Shown one piece after another: positions 17,509 to 25,700 of a DNA stretch of 40,557 nt; position 1 is the stretch's first letter, and each line of letters starts with the position of its first letter. Under the pieces are notes generated by a model. The model ran no database searches, was not told the origin of the DNA, and saw nothing but the letters and a program-made list of their open reading frames with translations. This stretch comes from an uncultured Sutterella sp. (lineage in GTDB: Bacteria; Pseudomonadota; Gammaproteobacteria; Burkholderiales; Burkholderiaceae_F). The position numbers and the translations under genes were made by a program. The stretch lies in NCBI GenBank assembly GCA_958347955.1, contig CATVXH010000016.1:1-40557 (forward strand), in the 5' to 3' direction.

Positions 17509-18816
17509 TTAGGAAAGTAAGGGCAAAGTGATGCGCATTGTTGTGCCTTTGCCGTCCAATCCGTCGTCCACATGAATTGTTCCGTGATGAATTTCCACGA
17601 TTCGCTTAACAATGGCTAGACCTAAACCATGCCCTTGAGCTTTGGTGCCTAACGCCCGATAGAAGCGATCAAAAACTCGCTCGCGCTCATCAGGAGCAAT
17701 ACCCGGGCCGTTGTCGCTGACATTGATAACGGCGACGTTGTCTTGTTGTTTAACCGATAGGAGAATTCTTCCCTCGTTTTGTGTGTATCGGATCGCATTG
17801 TCGGTCAAATTGGTGATCAACAGTTTTAGCGCATCCTCCATACCTGCCACGACGATAGAGTCTGCGTCAGTTTCAATGGAAATGCCCTTTTGTAAGGCTA
17901 AAACCGTCAATTCATCGGCAACGCTTTTGACTACCGAGGCAAGATTAACTGTGACAAAGGGTTTCTTGTGAGCGTCCGGATCCAGGCGCGCAATCACAAG
18001 CAGCTGCTGGACAAGTCCGGTTGCCCGGTCAATGCCGGCGTGAAGCCGTGTGAAAGCTTTTTGACGAGCCTCTTCGTTTTTTGCGCGTTCGGCAAGCTGT
18101 ACCTGAAGCTTAAGGGCTGTGAGCGGTGTGCGAAGTTCGTGAGCCGCGTCAGAGGCAAATCGCTTTTGAGATTCAAGGCTTTGCTCTAATCGTGCCAGCA
18201 GGTCATTTAACGCTAAAACCAATTGCTTGACTTCCACCGGCAAACCATTCACGGGCAACGGTTCCAATGAGGTTGAGGATCGGGTGGAGACAATTTTCGC
18301 AGTGCGGTTAAGACTGGCAAGTCCCTGCCCTACCAAAAGCCATACCGCTACAACAAGAAATGGCAAAAGCAAAACGAGAGGCTGCAAAATATGAAGAGCG
18401 GAATTGAAAGCAAGCTTTACCCGGATGTCTGTCGGTTGCGCCGTGATTATGTAAATACTATCGGTTTTCAAGGTGTATATACGCCATGTTTGCCCTTCGT
18501 GCCTGATATTGGCAAACCCCTCCAAATTCGTGATGGGGAAAGGGGAGGGAATGGCGCTTGAAAGATGAGTTTTCCCTGAGGCCGCATTTTGAATTTGGAT
18601 AACAATATGTTCCTCATCGGTGTCGACAGAGAGCATTTTGGGAATGGTGCCGTCTGTGCTGACACTTAAAGACAGGGCAATTTGTTGAAGCTCTGTGTCA
18701 AGGAAGCGGTCTGCCTCGCTTCTGGCTGAGATGAACGTCATGTAGGTCGCGGCTACTCCGGCAAGAAGAAGCGCGATACAAAATGTCCACAGGAGTCTGT
18801 CTCGAATCGAATACAT
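17509..18816 (-). CDS. Two-component sensor histidine kinase (QseC/TctE-like)
   Basis: A 435-residue inner membrane kinase. Membrane segments lie at about 9-29 and 143-164 and enclose a small periplasmic sensor domain. A HAMP-like linker follows, then the HisKA box ASDAAHELRTPLTALK with phospho-acceptor His226. The ATPase domain has N-box NLTDNAIRY, DNGPGIAPDERERVFDRFYR and GHGLGLAIVKRI. The architecture with a short N-terminal sensor is that of QseC, PmrB and TctE kinases in betaproteobacteria. The stimulus is not evident. It starts six bases after its response regulator's stop and is followed by the DegP-type gene, which suggests an envelope signal. Confidence 0.93.
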   Translation of the reverse strand: MYSIRDRLLWTFCIALLLAGVAATYMTFISARSEADRFLDTELQQIALSLSVSTDGTIPKMLSVDTDEEHIVIQIQNAASGKTHLSSAIPSPFPITNLEGFANIRHEGQTWRIYTLKTDSIYIITAQPTDIRVKLAFNSALHILQPLVLLLPFLVVAVWLLVGQGLASLNRTAKIVSTRSSTSLEPLPVNGLPVEVKQLVLALNDLLARLEQSLESQKRFASDAAHELRTPLTALKLQVQLAERAKNEEARQKAFTRLHAGIDRATGLVQQLLVIARLDPDAHKKPFVTVNLASVVKSVADELTVLALQKGISIETDADSIVVAGMEDALKLLITNLTDNAIRYTQNEGRILLSVKQQDNVAVINVSDNGPGIAPDERERVFDRFYRALGTKAQGHGLGLAIVKRIVEIHHGTIHVDDGLDGKGTTMRITLPLLS

Positions 18817-18822
18817 GAACGG

Positions 18823-19479
18823 CTAAGTTTCCAGAATATAACCCACGCCTCGTACGGTTTTAATGGCGTCTTCACTTAATTTTTTGCGCAAATGGTGAAT
18901 ATGCACTTCAATGGCGTTACTGCCGATGGAAGAGTCCCAGTTGTAGAGTTTTTCTTCGAGCTGAGCACGCGAGAGCACTAGGCCGGGACGTTCGGCTAAA
19001 GCGAGAAGAAGGGCAAATTCTTTACTGGAAAGTAAAACGGACTCACCGTTAAAAATCACTTCATGCGTGGCGGGCTTTATTTGAAGCCTTCCCCGTTCGA
19101 TCATGGGTTCGGCGCGGCCCGCGGAACGGCGAAGCAGAGCGCGGACTCGGGCAAAGAGCTCATCAAGGTCAAAGGGCTTGATGAGATAGTCGTCTGCGCC
19201 TGCGTCCAATCCCTTGATTCGGTCCTCAACGGTATCGCGTGCGGTGGTGACCAGAACCGGGGTGAGGTTGCGTTCAGCGCGCATTTCCTCAAGCACCTTG
19301 ATGCCGTCTTTGCCCGGCAAACCCAAATCCAGAATGACAAGGGAAAAGTCAGTCGTATGCAGGGCTAGGAGCGCAGAGTGCCCGTCTTGGACCCAGTCGA
19401 CCGCGTAACCTTCGTCGGTGAGGCCGTCAACAACACTCTCACCGATCATCGGGTCGTCTTCAACCAATAAAAGTCTCAC
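18823..19479 (-). CDS. OmpR-family response regulator (QseB/TctD-like)
   Basis: A 218-residue DNA-binding regulator. The receiver domain has the acidic pair Asp8-Asp9, phosphorylation site Asp51 in VILDLGLPG, Thr79 and Lys101 in LIKPFD. The C-terminal winged helix (about 124-218) contains LLSSKEFALLLALAERPG and SNAIEVHIHHLRKKL, ending VRGVGYILE as in OmpR/PhoB proteins. It is the first gene of a minus-strand unit with the sensor kinase. Upstream is a 129-base divergent region with a 7-base-pair inverted repeat at 19537-19560. Confidence 0.95.
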   Translation of the reverse strand: MRLLLVEDDPMIGESVVDGLTDEGYAVDWVQDGHSALLALHTTDFSLVILDLGLPGKDGIKVLEEMRAERNLTPVLVTTARDTVEDRIKGLDAGADDYLIKPFDLDELFARVRALLRRSAGRAEPMIERGRLQIKPATHEVIFNGESVLLSSKEFALLLALAERPGLVLSRAQLEEKLYNWDSSIGSNAIEVHIHHLRKKLSEDAIKTVRGVGYILET

Positions 19480-19536
19480 GATCTTTCTCCTTGCTCTTTT
19501 TTATCTGGGTGTATGAAAATGTACGAAAAATTAAAA

Positions 19537-19560
19537 ACTTCCGCAAGAAACTTCGGAAGT
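19537..19560. repeat. Inverted repeat between the response regulator and the DUF4870 gene
   Basis: ACTTCCG (19537-19543) and CGGAAGT (19554-19560) form a 7-base-pair perfect inverted repeat with a 10-base spacer in the divergent intergenic region. Read on the minus strand it is followed by a T-rich run. It could be an operator for the regulator or a weak terminator; the sequence does not decide. Confidence 0.4.
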
Positions 19561-19608
19561 GTGCTAATTTTGGTGTAAAGAAAATTATAAAGAGAAGGAA
19601 AGAGAAAA

Positions 19609-20028
19609 ATGCCGGACTTGACCCCCTGTAGTAACCAAGGTCCCAAGAACAGTCTGTTGTTTGTGACGCAGTTGGTCTACATCCTTCATGGTTTGAGCAT
19701 TGTTATCGGGTTGATGACTGGGGCGACCATTATTTCTGCTTTTTTGTTTGGGTGGCCTTCTATCGCGGCGGTCATTCTCAATTACATTATGGCGCCGGAC
19801 GCTCGCGGCACATTTCTTCAATCACATTTTTCCTGGCAGATCAGAACTTTTTGGTACGGCATGGTTTGGACAATCTTGGTGGCCGTTGTCGGCGTTGTGT
19901 TAACGCCTTTGGTCATCGGTCCTTTTATCTGGTTGGGCGGCTTTGTGATTCTTGGAATTTGGGTGGCTTACCGAATCATTATCGGTTGGCTGCGGCTAAG
20001 GCAATATCGCCCGATTTTCTCTGAGTAA
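19609..20028 (+). CDS. DUF4870-like small membrane protein
   Basis: A 139-residue protein with three to four hydrophobic segments (about 17-37, 40-62, 83-103 and 105-125). The segment ARGTFLQSHFSWQIRTFWYG between the second and third helices is the characteristic part of this family in beta- and gammaproteobacteria. No function is established. It is divergent from the two-component system; the repeat between them could serve either gene. GAAGGAAAG precedes the ATG. Confidence 0.82.
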   Translation: MPDLTPCSNQGPKNSLLFVTQLVYILHGLSIVIGLMTGATIISAFLFGWPSIAAVILNYIMAPDARGTFLQSHFSWQIRTFWYGMVWTILVAVVGVVLTPLVIGPFIWLGGFVILGIWVAYRIIIGWLRLRQYRPIFSE

Positions 20029-20147
20029 TACGTTTGGCGGAGTCTTTTCAGAATAGAGATTAAACCATTTAGGGTAATATTAGGGTTTTCACTAATAATA
20101 AGTCATCGTTTTAGATATAAAAAATCCGCAAAATTCAGTCGTTTCAC

Positions 20148-20194
20148 AAGCGCAAAGGTTCTGTTCTTGCTTGTTCCAAAACCTTTGCGCTTTT
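20148..20194 (+). terminator. Terminator-like hairpin in the leader of the FadL-family gene
   Basis: A 13-base-pair perfect stem (AAGCGCAAAGGTT at 20148-20160 with AACCTTTGCGCTT at 20180-20192) has a 19-base loop and overlaps TTTT. It ends 34 bases before the next ATG. That leaves no room for a promoter between hairpin and gene, so it is either the end of the DUF4870 transcript crossed by readthrough, or a leader attenuator. Confidence 0.7.
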
Positions 20195-20228
20195 AATTTG
20201 CAACTTTTCCCATTCTGGAGAGAAAGAA

Positions 20229-21551
20229 ATGTCTTTCATGAATAAGAGTGCTGCTGCGTTAGTGTTAACTGGTGTGGCCGCCGCTGTGTCGACAGCTTAT
20301 GCCGCCGGTTTCCAATTAACGGAACAATCCTCTTTGGGGCTGGGCCGTGCTTACGCCGGTGCCGGTATCGTTGGTGATGACTTGTCTGCCGTGCACTACA
20401 ACCCTGCTGGTATGACTTTGTTGGAAGGAACACGCTTTCAGGCCGGCGGCACTTGGATTGCCTTAAACGCTGATTACAACGGTAAATATGGTGATTCTGA
20501 AAACGGTCGCTTGAAGGGTCAGATGATCCCCGCTGGCTATGTGACGCACCAAGTGAATGACAAGATTTGGTTGGGTTTTGCCATGACGGTCCCCTTCGGA
20601 ATGGGTACGGAATATGACCGCACTTGGTCTCAAAGCCAACGCGGTACCAATGCCAAGATTTACACGTTTGACATGAACCCGAACATTGCCTGGAAGGTCA
20701 GCGATTTCTTGAGCGTGGGTGCCGGTGTCTCTGTTCAATACGCTAAAGCTGAATTGGGTATGGGACTCAAGGGAGATATACCAAGGCTTGGGAATCAATA
20801 TCTGGGGCACGGAAAGGTTGAAGCTGACAGTTGGGATTGGGGCTTTAACTTGGGCATCATGATCAGCCCGACAGATAAATTACGTTTCGGTTTAGCTTAC
20901 CGTTCTGCTATTGAACATGAGGCCGACGGTACCACAAAGCTCAGTGGTATGAATACTCAAATTCCTCAAGTCGGTCCTATTCTAGGAGGTTTAGAAGGGC
21001 AGACCTTCGGTATGTCTACCACTCTTAAGACTCCGGATACCGTTATGTTGACCGGTACTTGGGAGGCCACGGACCAGTTGCGTTTATCCGGCTTAATTCG
21101 CTGGGCTAATTGGTCAAACTTTGACGAGCTCAATATTGAAAATGAAGTTCCTGGGGCTGTTTTAGCAAAAGCTGGAAGTTTAGGTAGCAAGTTGACCAAC
21201 TTAGATGTTGTGAACGACTGGCAAGACACCTGGCTCTTCTCTGTGGGCGCTGACTACAAGATTAACAGCGCTTTCACCATTCGCGGTGGTATCGCTTATG
21301 AAACAAGCCCGATCGATGATCAATCCACCCGCATGGCGGTGATTCCGGATACCGATCGCGTTTGGTTGTCCTTGGGTGCCTCTTGGCACGCCACGAAGGA
21401 TCTGCAATTTGACGTGGGCGCTACCTACCTGATGGGTGTTGGTGACACGGATTTGTATAGCGCTACCAAGGAAGACGGTGGTACAAAGGTCGGCAAGTAC
21501 GATTCTTTGGATGCCTACTTGATCGGTGCTCAAATGCAGTATCGTTTCTAA
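20229..21551 (+). CDS. FadL/TodX family outer membrane transport protein
   Basis: A 440-residue beta-barrel porin of the FadL family, which takes up long-chain fatty acids or hydrophobic compounds across the outer membrane. A signal peptide ends near AYA (about residue 25). The mature N-terminus GFQLTEQSSLGLGRAYAG and the NPAGMTLL motif (about 57-64) are diagnostic. The remainder alternates short hydrophobic strands and loops and ends in a terminal Phe (QMQYRF), the outer membrane assembly signal. GGAGAGAAAG is its ribosome binding site. Expression may depend on readthrough of the hairpin just upstream. The substrate is not known. Confidence 0.93.
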   Translation: MSFMNKSAAALVLTGVAAAVSTAYAAGFQLTEQSSLGLGRAYAGAGIVGDDLSAVHYNPAGMTLLEGTRFQAGGTWIALNADYNGKYGDSENGRLKGQMIPAGYVTHQVNDKIWLGFAMTVPFGMGTEYDRTWSQSQRGTNAKIYTFDMNPNIAWKVSDFLSVGAGVSVQYAKAELGMGLKGDIPRLGNQYLGHGKVEADSWDWGFNLGIMISPTDKLRFGLAYRSAIEHEADGTTKLSGMNTQIPQVGPILGGLEGQTFGMSTTLKTPDTVMLTGTWEATDQLRLSGLIRWANWSNFDELNIENEVPGAVLAKAGSLGSKLTNLDVVNDWQDTWLFSVGADYKINSAFTIRGGIAYETSPIDDQSTRMAVIPDTDRVWLSLGASWHATKDLQFDVGATYLMGVGDTDLYSATKEDGGTKVGKYDSLDAYLIGAQMQYRF

Positions 21552-21578
21552 TTTAAGCTAGATTAAAACGCTTAGAAG

Positions 21579-21616
21579 GCCGGTTTCTCTGTAGCAGGGA
21601 AGCTGGCTTTTCTTTT
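21579..21616 (+). terminator. Terminator after the FadL-family gene
   Basis: A nine-base-pair stem with two G-U pairs (GCCGGTTTC 21579-21587 with GAAGCTGGC 21599-21607) runs into TTTTCTTTTC, 27 bases after the stop. Confidence 0.7.
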
Positions 21617-21660
21617 CTGAGCGGAATAACATAATGCGCGAATGTTTTAGAGGTAAAGAT

Positions 21661-22215
21661 ATGGCGCTTGGTGCAACGATTTATAAAGCCAGTATTGATA
21701 TTTCCGATGTGGACCGCGGTTATTACGGCTCTCACCTTTGCACCCTTGCGCGTCATCCTTCGGAAACTGAAGAGCGTTTGGCGATCCGTTTGCTTGCTTT
21801 TTGTCTCTATGTGGGCGAAACCGATATGCGGCTTGAGTTCGGTCGGGGCTTATCCACTGAAGGCGAGCCCGCCCTTTGGGAAATTGATGATACCGGTGCC
21901 ATTGCCCGTTGGATCGATGTGGGCGTTCCGGATGTGAAACAGGTGAGAAAGGCCGCGGGCCGCAGCAATGAAGAAATTATCATTGCATATGGAGAGGATC
22001 GAATTGATCCTTGGTGGAAACAAAACGGCTCAGATCTAAGAAAAGTGGAAAAGCTATCAGTGGCGATGCTTAAAGACGCGGAGGTTGCGCAAATGGCTCC
22101 GCTCATGGCTCGCACGATGCACTTAACAGTGACGGTTCAAGACGGCGTGGTTTGGCTGTCCGACAGTCGGAACACCGCGCAAGTGCAATTGCATTGGTTA
22201 TTGCGAAGAGACTGA
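21661..22215 (+). CDS. yaeQ: YaeQ family protein
   Basis: A 184-residue soluble protein of the YaeQ family (PD-(D/E)XK nuclease-like fold by literature). Family features are the N-terminal MALGATIYKASIDISD, the HPSETEERLAIRLLAF stretch, and GLSTEGEPALWEIDDTG. A link to RfaH suppression in E. coli was proposed but the function remains unclear. I chose ATG 21661 because AGAGG at 21649-21653 is well placed and the family begins MALKATIYK; an ATG at 21634 would add nine residues. Its stop is two bases from the stop of converging ybgE. Confidence 0.92.
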   Translation: MALGATIYKASIDISDVDRGYYGSHLCTLARHPSETEERLAIRLLAFCLYVGETDMRLEFGRGLSTEGEPALWEIDDTGAIARWIDVGVPDVKQVRKAAGRSNEEIIIAYGEDRIDPWWKQNGSDLRKVEKLSVAMLKDAEVAQMAPLMARTMHLTVTVQDGVVWLSDSRNTAQVQLHWLLRRD

Positions 22216-22217
22216 TC

Positions 22218-22487
22218 TCACAGAAAAATCATGGCGGCGCCCAGAGCCATTAAAGGCCAGGCGCAAAGCGGAGAAAAGAGAATTTTCAGAGATTTGTGAT
22301 CAGGGATGTAGCCGAAGCCGTGAACGTAAGCGAAGCTCATCCCCAAAAGCAAACAGACCAACCATCCGTGGGGAACATTGTGCATATCCACGGCGACGAT
22401 TCTTGGAAAACAAACCACCGCCACCGTGACAGCCGCGGCTGCCACGATGGAGATGACTCGTGTTAAAAGTGAAAGTCCCTTAGACAT
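22218..22487 (-). CDS. ybgE: Cyd operon protein YbgE
   Basis: An 89-residue inner membrane protein with three hydrophobic segments (about 8-30, 39-58 and 70-88). HGWLVCLLLGMSFAYVHGFGY matches the YbgE family, which lies downstream of cydABX in proteobacteria. It is not known to be an essential subunit of the oxidase. Its ATG overlaps the stop of cydX by one base (TAATG), so it is translationally coupled. There are only two bases between its stop and that of yaeQ. Confidence 0.88.
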   Translation of the reverse strand: MSKGLSLLTRVISIVAAAAVTVAVVCFPRIVAVDMHNVPHGWLVCLLLGMSFAYVHGFGYIPDHKSLKILFSPLCAWPLMALGAAMIFL

Positions 22488-22594
22488 TATTCGTCTGCGC
22501 GACCATCGTTATTTTTGATTTCATACATGGCCGCCATCAATACCGCGAATACAATCGCCAGTAGCAACCCGACAAACCAATAAATGTAAAACAT
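22487..22594 (-). CDS. cydX: Cytochrome bd oxidase small subunit CydX
   Basis: A 35-residue single-span membrane protein. It begins MFYIYWFVGLLLAIVFAVL, followed by MAAMYEIKNNDGRADE. CydX stabilises the haems of cytochrome bd by packing against CydA. The YWxxG start and the acidic residue (Glu25) after the membrane helix are as in the E. coli protein. AGGAGTTACTCAAC precedes the ATG. It starts 12 bases after the cydB stop and overlaps ybgE. It is short enough for automated gene callers to miss. Confidence 0.93.
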   Translation of the reverse strand: MFYIYWFVGLLLAIVFAVLMAAMYEIKNNDGRADE

Positions 22595-22606
22595 GTTGAG
22601 TAACTC

Positions 22607-23743
22607 CTAATAAAGCGATTTATCGTTTTCTTTGATGTATTGCGCTGTCAGTTTACCGCTCATCACCTTATAAGCCCAGCCGGTGTAGATCAAAACAATC
22701 GGAAGGAAAATAAGCGTGACGATGAACATTACCTGCAGTGTCAGTTGTGAGCTTGTGCAGTCCCACATTGTCAAGGAGGACACCGGGTGGCTGGAAGACG
22801 GCAAAATGAACGGGAACATGGCGATAAGAGGTGTGAGCACAATGCAAAGGATGCTCACGGCGCTCGCCAAAATGGCTGACAATGGTCTCCAAACGTATTC
22901 GCAAAGCACGCCTATAAGTGCCGCGGCAATGCCCAAAAGCGGCACAACAAAAAGCACAGGATAATTGAAGAAGTTTGTAAACCAGGCGCCTTGGCTCACT
23001 TGTACGCTCTTGAGAAGCGGATTGGCCACGCCGGCAGGATCAATGTTGGTGGCGACATAGCCTTGGATACCGAAGTAAACCCAAATACCGCCCAGCGCAA
23101 ATAAGACCGCCGTGAGAGTGCCGGCAATCAGGCCTACCTTTCGGGCGCGAGCCTGCAGCTGCCCCGTTGTGCGAAGCAGGAGATAATTGGCGCCGTGAAA
23201 AATAATCATCGAAATGGAGACCACACCGCACAAAAGCGCAAAGGGATTTAAAAGTGCCCAGAAGCTGCCCGTATACGTGGAGCGCAACGTCTCATCAAAG
23301 TGAAAAGGTACGCCTTGAAGCATGTTGCCGAAAGCGACACCGAAGATGACGGGAGGGACAAAGCTGCCGATAAAAAGAGCCCAATCCCAAGATGTGCGCC
23401 ATTTCTCCGCGGGAACACGGCTTCGATAGTCAAAAGCTACCGGACGCAAGATGAGTGCGGCAAGCACAATAAAAAGCGCCCAATATAGACCGGAAAAAGC
23501 CGTAGCGTACACCAAAGGCCAAGCGGCGAAAATCGCGCCGCCGCCGGTCAGCAACCACACTTGGTTGCCATCCCAGTGGGGAGCGACCGTATTGATCATC
23601 ACGCGACGTTCTGTGTCGTTCTTGCCGAGGAACGGCAAGAGAGAGCCGACACCCATGTCTTGCCCGTCCATGACAGCAAAGCCCACCAGAAGAACGCCGA
23701 CAAAGAGCCACCAAACGAGTTTCAGAATTTCATAATCGATCAT
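22607..23743 (-). CDS. cydB: Cytochrome bd ubiquinol oxidase subunit II
   Basis: CydB is the structural membrane partner of CydA in the quinol oxidase. The 378 residues match the usual length (379 in E. coli). Start MIDYEILKLVWWLFVGVLLVGF and the early AVMDGQDMGVG and APHWDGNQVWLLTGGGAIFAAWP blocks are diagnostic. Eight to nine membrane helices are evident. It lies six bases after the cydA stop. Confidence 0.97.
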   Translation of the reverse strand: MIDYEILKLVWWLFVGVLLVGFAVMDGQDMGVGSLLPFLGKNDTERRVMINTVAPHWDGNQVWLLTGGGAIFAAWPLVYATAFSGLYWALFIVLAALILRPVAFDYRSRVPAEKWRTSWDWALFIGSFVPPVIFGVAFGNMLQGVPFHFDETLRSTYTGSFWALLNPFALLCGVVSISMIIFHGANYLLLRTTGQLQARARKVGLIAGTLTAVLFALGGIWVYFGIQGYVATNIDPAGVANPLLKSVQVSQGAWFTNFFNYPVLFVVPLLGIAAALIGVLCEYVWRPLSAILASAVSILCIVLTPLIAMFPFILPSSSHPVSSLTMWDCTSSQLTLQVMFIVTLIFLPIVLIYTGWAYKVMSGKLTAQYIKENDKSLY

Positions 23744-23749
23744 GATGAA

Positions 23750-25318
23750 TTACTCCTTATCGCTCGTACGGTTGCGTTCAAAGAAATAGCGCCCAGTGCC
23801 AAGGAAGCTCGGGCCGGTCTTAACGAGTTTGATCATGAGCCACATTTCCACAATTAAAAGGGCGGTGTACAGAAGCACAAAACCGGTAAGCGAGCCCATG
23901 ACACTACCAACCGACAGCGTAGAGGTGGAAAGGTGCACGGGGAGAATTTCATAAATACTCCAGGGCTGACGGCCGTATTCGGCCACCATCCAGCCCAACT
24001 CACAGGCAATCCAGGGTAGCGGCAAAGCCAAGAAACTAGCCTTTAAAAGCCAGCGTCGCGAAGTGATAAGATCCTTGGCTGAATAGTAAAGACTCATGGC
24101 GAAAATCAGCAAAAGGGCAATGCCGCAGCCGACCATTGCGCGGAAGCTCCAGAACATGATGTTGACGCCGGGGATTGTGTCTTGCGCAGCCTGGGCGATC
24201 ATCTCAGGGGTGGCGCGAGAGGGATCATCGGTGTACTTTCTCAAAAGCATTCCGTAACCAAGGTCATTTTTCACTGAATTGAACTGCTCGCGAAGCGAGG
24301 TATTTGTCGGGTCTTTTCTGAGCGCGGTGAGCGTCTGCATGGCGACAATACCGTTTTGAATTCGTTTCGTGTTTTCCTCAATCAGATCTTTGATACCGGG
24401 AATAGGTGTATCAAGCGAGCGAGTCGCAATAATGCCGAAAAGCCAGGGGATTTCCACGCTGGCGTGTGTGATCTGGTTTTCTTCATCAGGAAAACCGAAA
24501 ACAGTCATTGGAGCTGGCGCCGGAACGGTTTCCCAGGCGGCTTCCATGGCAGCCATCTTGGCTGGTTGATCTTTGGCAACCAGATAACCTGATTCGTCAC
24601 CCAAGTGAATTGTGAAAATGGAAACAACAAGACCGAATGCAGCCGCTACACGGAAAGAACGCTTGGCAAACTCCAGATCACGGCCCTTTAACATGTACCA
24701 AGCGGAAATCGCCAACACAAATAACGCACCGGTGACATAACCGGCGGCAATCGTGTGACCGAACTTCGCCTGGGCCCAAGGGCTAAGGATAACGTCAAAG
24801 AAATTGGTCATTTCCATTCGCATGGTTTCAAAATTGAAATCCGAACCTGCCGGGTACTGCATCCAGGCGTTGGCGATCAAGATCCATAACGCTGAGAGAT
24901 TAGAACCCAGCGCCATGCAAATGGTAACGATCAGGTGAGTGGATTTTTTGAGTCGTTTCCAGCCAAAGAAAAACAATCCGATAAAGGTGGATTCCAAGAA
25001 AAAGGCCATGAGACCTTCAATGGCAAGCGGTGCGCCAAAAATGTCTCCCACGTAGTGGGAGTAATAGGCCCAGTTCGTGCCGAACTGGAATTCCATGGTG
25101 ATCCCGGTGGCAACCCCCAGCGCAAAATTCACGCCAAATAGTTTGCCCCAGAATTTGGTCATGTCCTTATAGACTTCTTTTCCTGTGACAACATAGCAGG
25201 CTTCCATCACGACGAGCATGAAGGACAATCCCAGTGTCAGTGGCACAAAAATGAAGTGATACATCGAGGTCAGCGCAAACTGCCATCGGGAAAGATCAAC
25301 TAATTCGGTCGAAATCAT
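23750..25318 (-). CDS. cydA: Cytochrome bd ubiquinol oxidase subunit I
   Basis: CydA carries haems b558, b595 and d and the quinol site, reducing oxygen to water with high affinity. At 522 residues it has the length of the E. coli long Q-loop type. Ligand residues are in place: His21, His188 (FGHTIAAGYVTGA), Met395 (SFRAMVGCG), and the conserved Glu101 and Glu109. GRQPW marks the quinol-side helix. The Q-loop spans about 257-385. It is the first large subunit in the operon cydP-cydA-cydB-cydX-ybgE. Confidence 0.98.
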   Translation of the reverse strand: MISTELVDLSRWQFALTSMYHFIFVPLTLGLSFMLVVMEACYVVTGKEVYKDMTKFWGKLFGVNFALGVATGITMEFQFGTNWAYYSHYVGDIFGAPLAIEGLMAFFLESTFIGLFFFGWKRLKKSTHLIVTICMALGSNLSALWILIANAWMQYPAGSDFNFETMRMEMTNFFDVILSPWAQAKFGHTIAAGYVTGALFVLAISAWYMLKGRDLEFAKRSFRVAAAFGLVVSIFTIHLGDESGYLVAKDQPAKMAAMEAAWETVPAPAPMTVFGFPDEENQITHASVEIPWLFGIIATRSLDTPIPGIKDLIEENTKRIQNGIVAMQTLTALRKDPTNTSLREQFNSVKNDLGYGMLLRKYTDDPSRATPEMIAQAAQDTIPGVNIMFWSFRAMVGCGIALLLIFAMSLYYSAKDLITSRRWLLKASFLALPLPWIACELGWMVAEYGRQPWSIYEILPVHLSTSTLSVGSVMGSLTGFVLLYTALLIVEMWLMIKLVKTGPSFLGTGRYFFERNRTSDKE

Positions 25319-25349
25319 AAAAAACCTTTTGAAGAGAGTGAGCTAGGCA

Positions 25350-25571
25350 CTATGGTTTTGATGCGGAGACTGCCGCCGAGTCGGAGTTTTGGGCAGTGTC
25401 AGCCAAAATTGCCTGGCTTACGATTTGCGGATCGGTCTCAATCCGTTTGTCGGAACCGAAAAAAAGATACCCCAAACAAACGATAACAGCGATTTTACAC
25501 GCCAAAGTCAGGGCGACCTTGACGGCTAATTGGCGGTCATTTGAGAGGGTACTTTTTTTGAATTCCGACAT
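25350..25571 (-). CDS. cydP: CydP-like small membrane protein (cytochrome bd accessory)
   Basis: A 73-residue protein with one membrane segment (about 18-42) and the segment RQLAVKVALTLACKIAV before it. After the helix come Phe-Phe and a charged FGSDKRIETD stretch. Size, topology and position directly before cydA match the small subunit CydP found in many proteobacteria; its role is presumed to be in assembly or stability. The tail is Ser/Ala-rich. It precedes cydA by 31 bases and is probably the first gene of the operon. Assignment rests largely on position and topology. Confidence 0.72.
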   Translation of the reverse strand: MSEFKKSTLSNDRQLAVKVALTLACKIAVIVCLGYLFFGSDKRIETDPQIVSQAILADTAQNSDSAAVSASKP

Positions 25572-25650
25572 GATCAGTATGTAAGGATAATAACTGACGA
25601 CATATTTTGACAGAGCCTAATGGATAAAAACTATCAAAACCATTGAAAAG

Positions 25651-25677
25651 AAAAAGCGAGCCAGACCGGCTCGCTTT
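25651..25677 (-). terminator. Terminator of the DUF1801 gene
   Basis: A ten-base-pair stem (AAAGCGAGCC 25653-25662 with GGCTCGCTTT 25668-25677) has a five-base loop and on the minus strand is followed by TTTCTTTTC. It separates this gene from the cyd operon promoter region. Confidence 0.85.
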
Positions 25678-25700
25678 GTTTGTGACCAAGAATCGATTGA

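Noticed and set aside
25572..25650. FNR-type box upstream of the cyd operon
   Set aside because: TTGAT-like halves exist, but no TTGAT-N4-ATCAA arrangement; oxygen control is likely but not shown by sequence.
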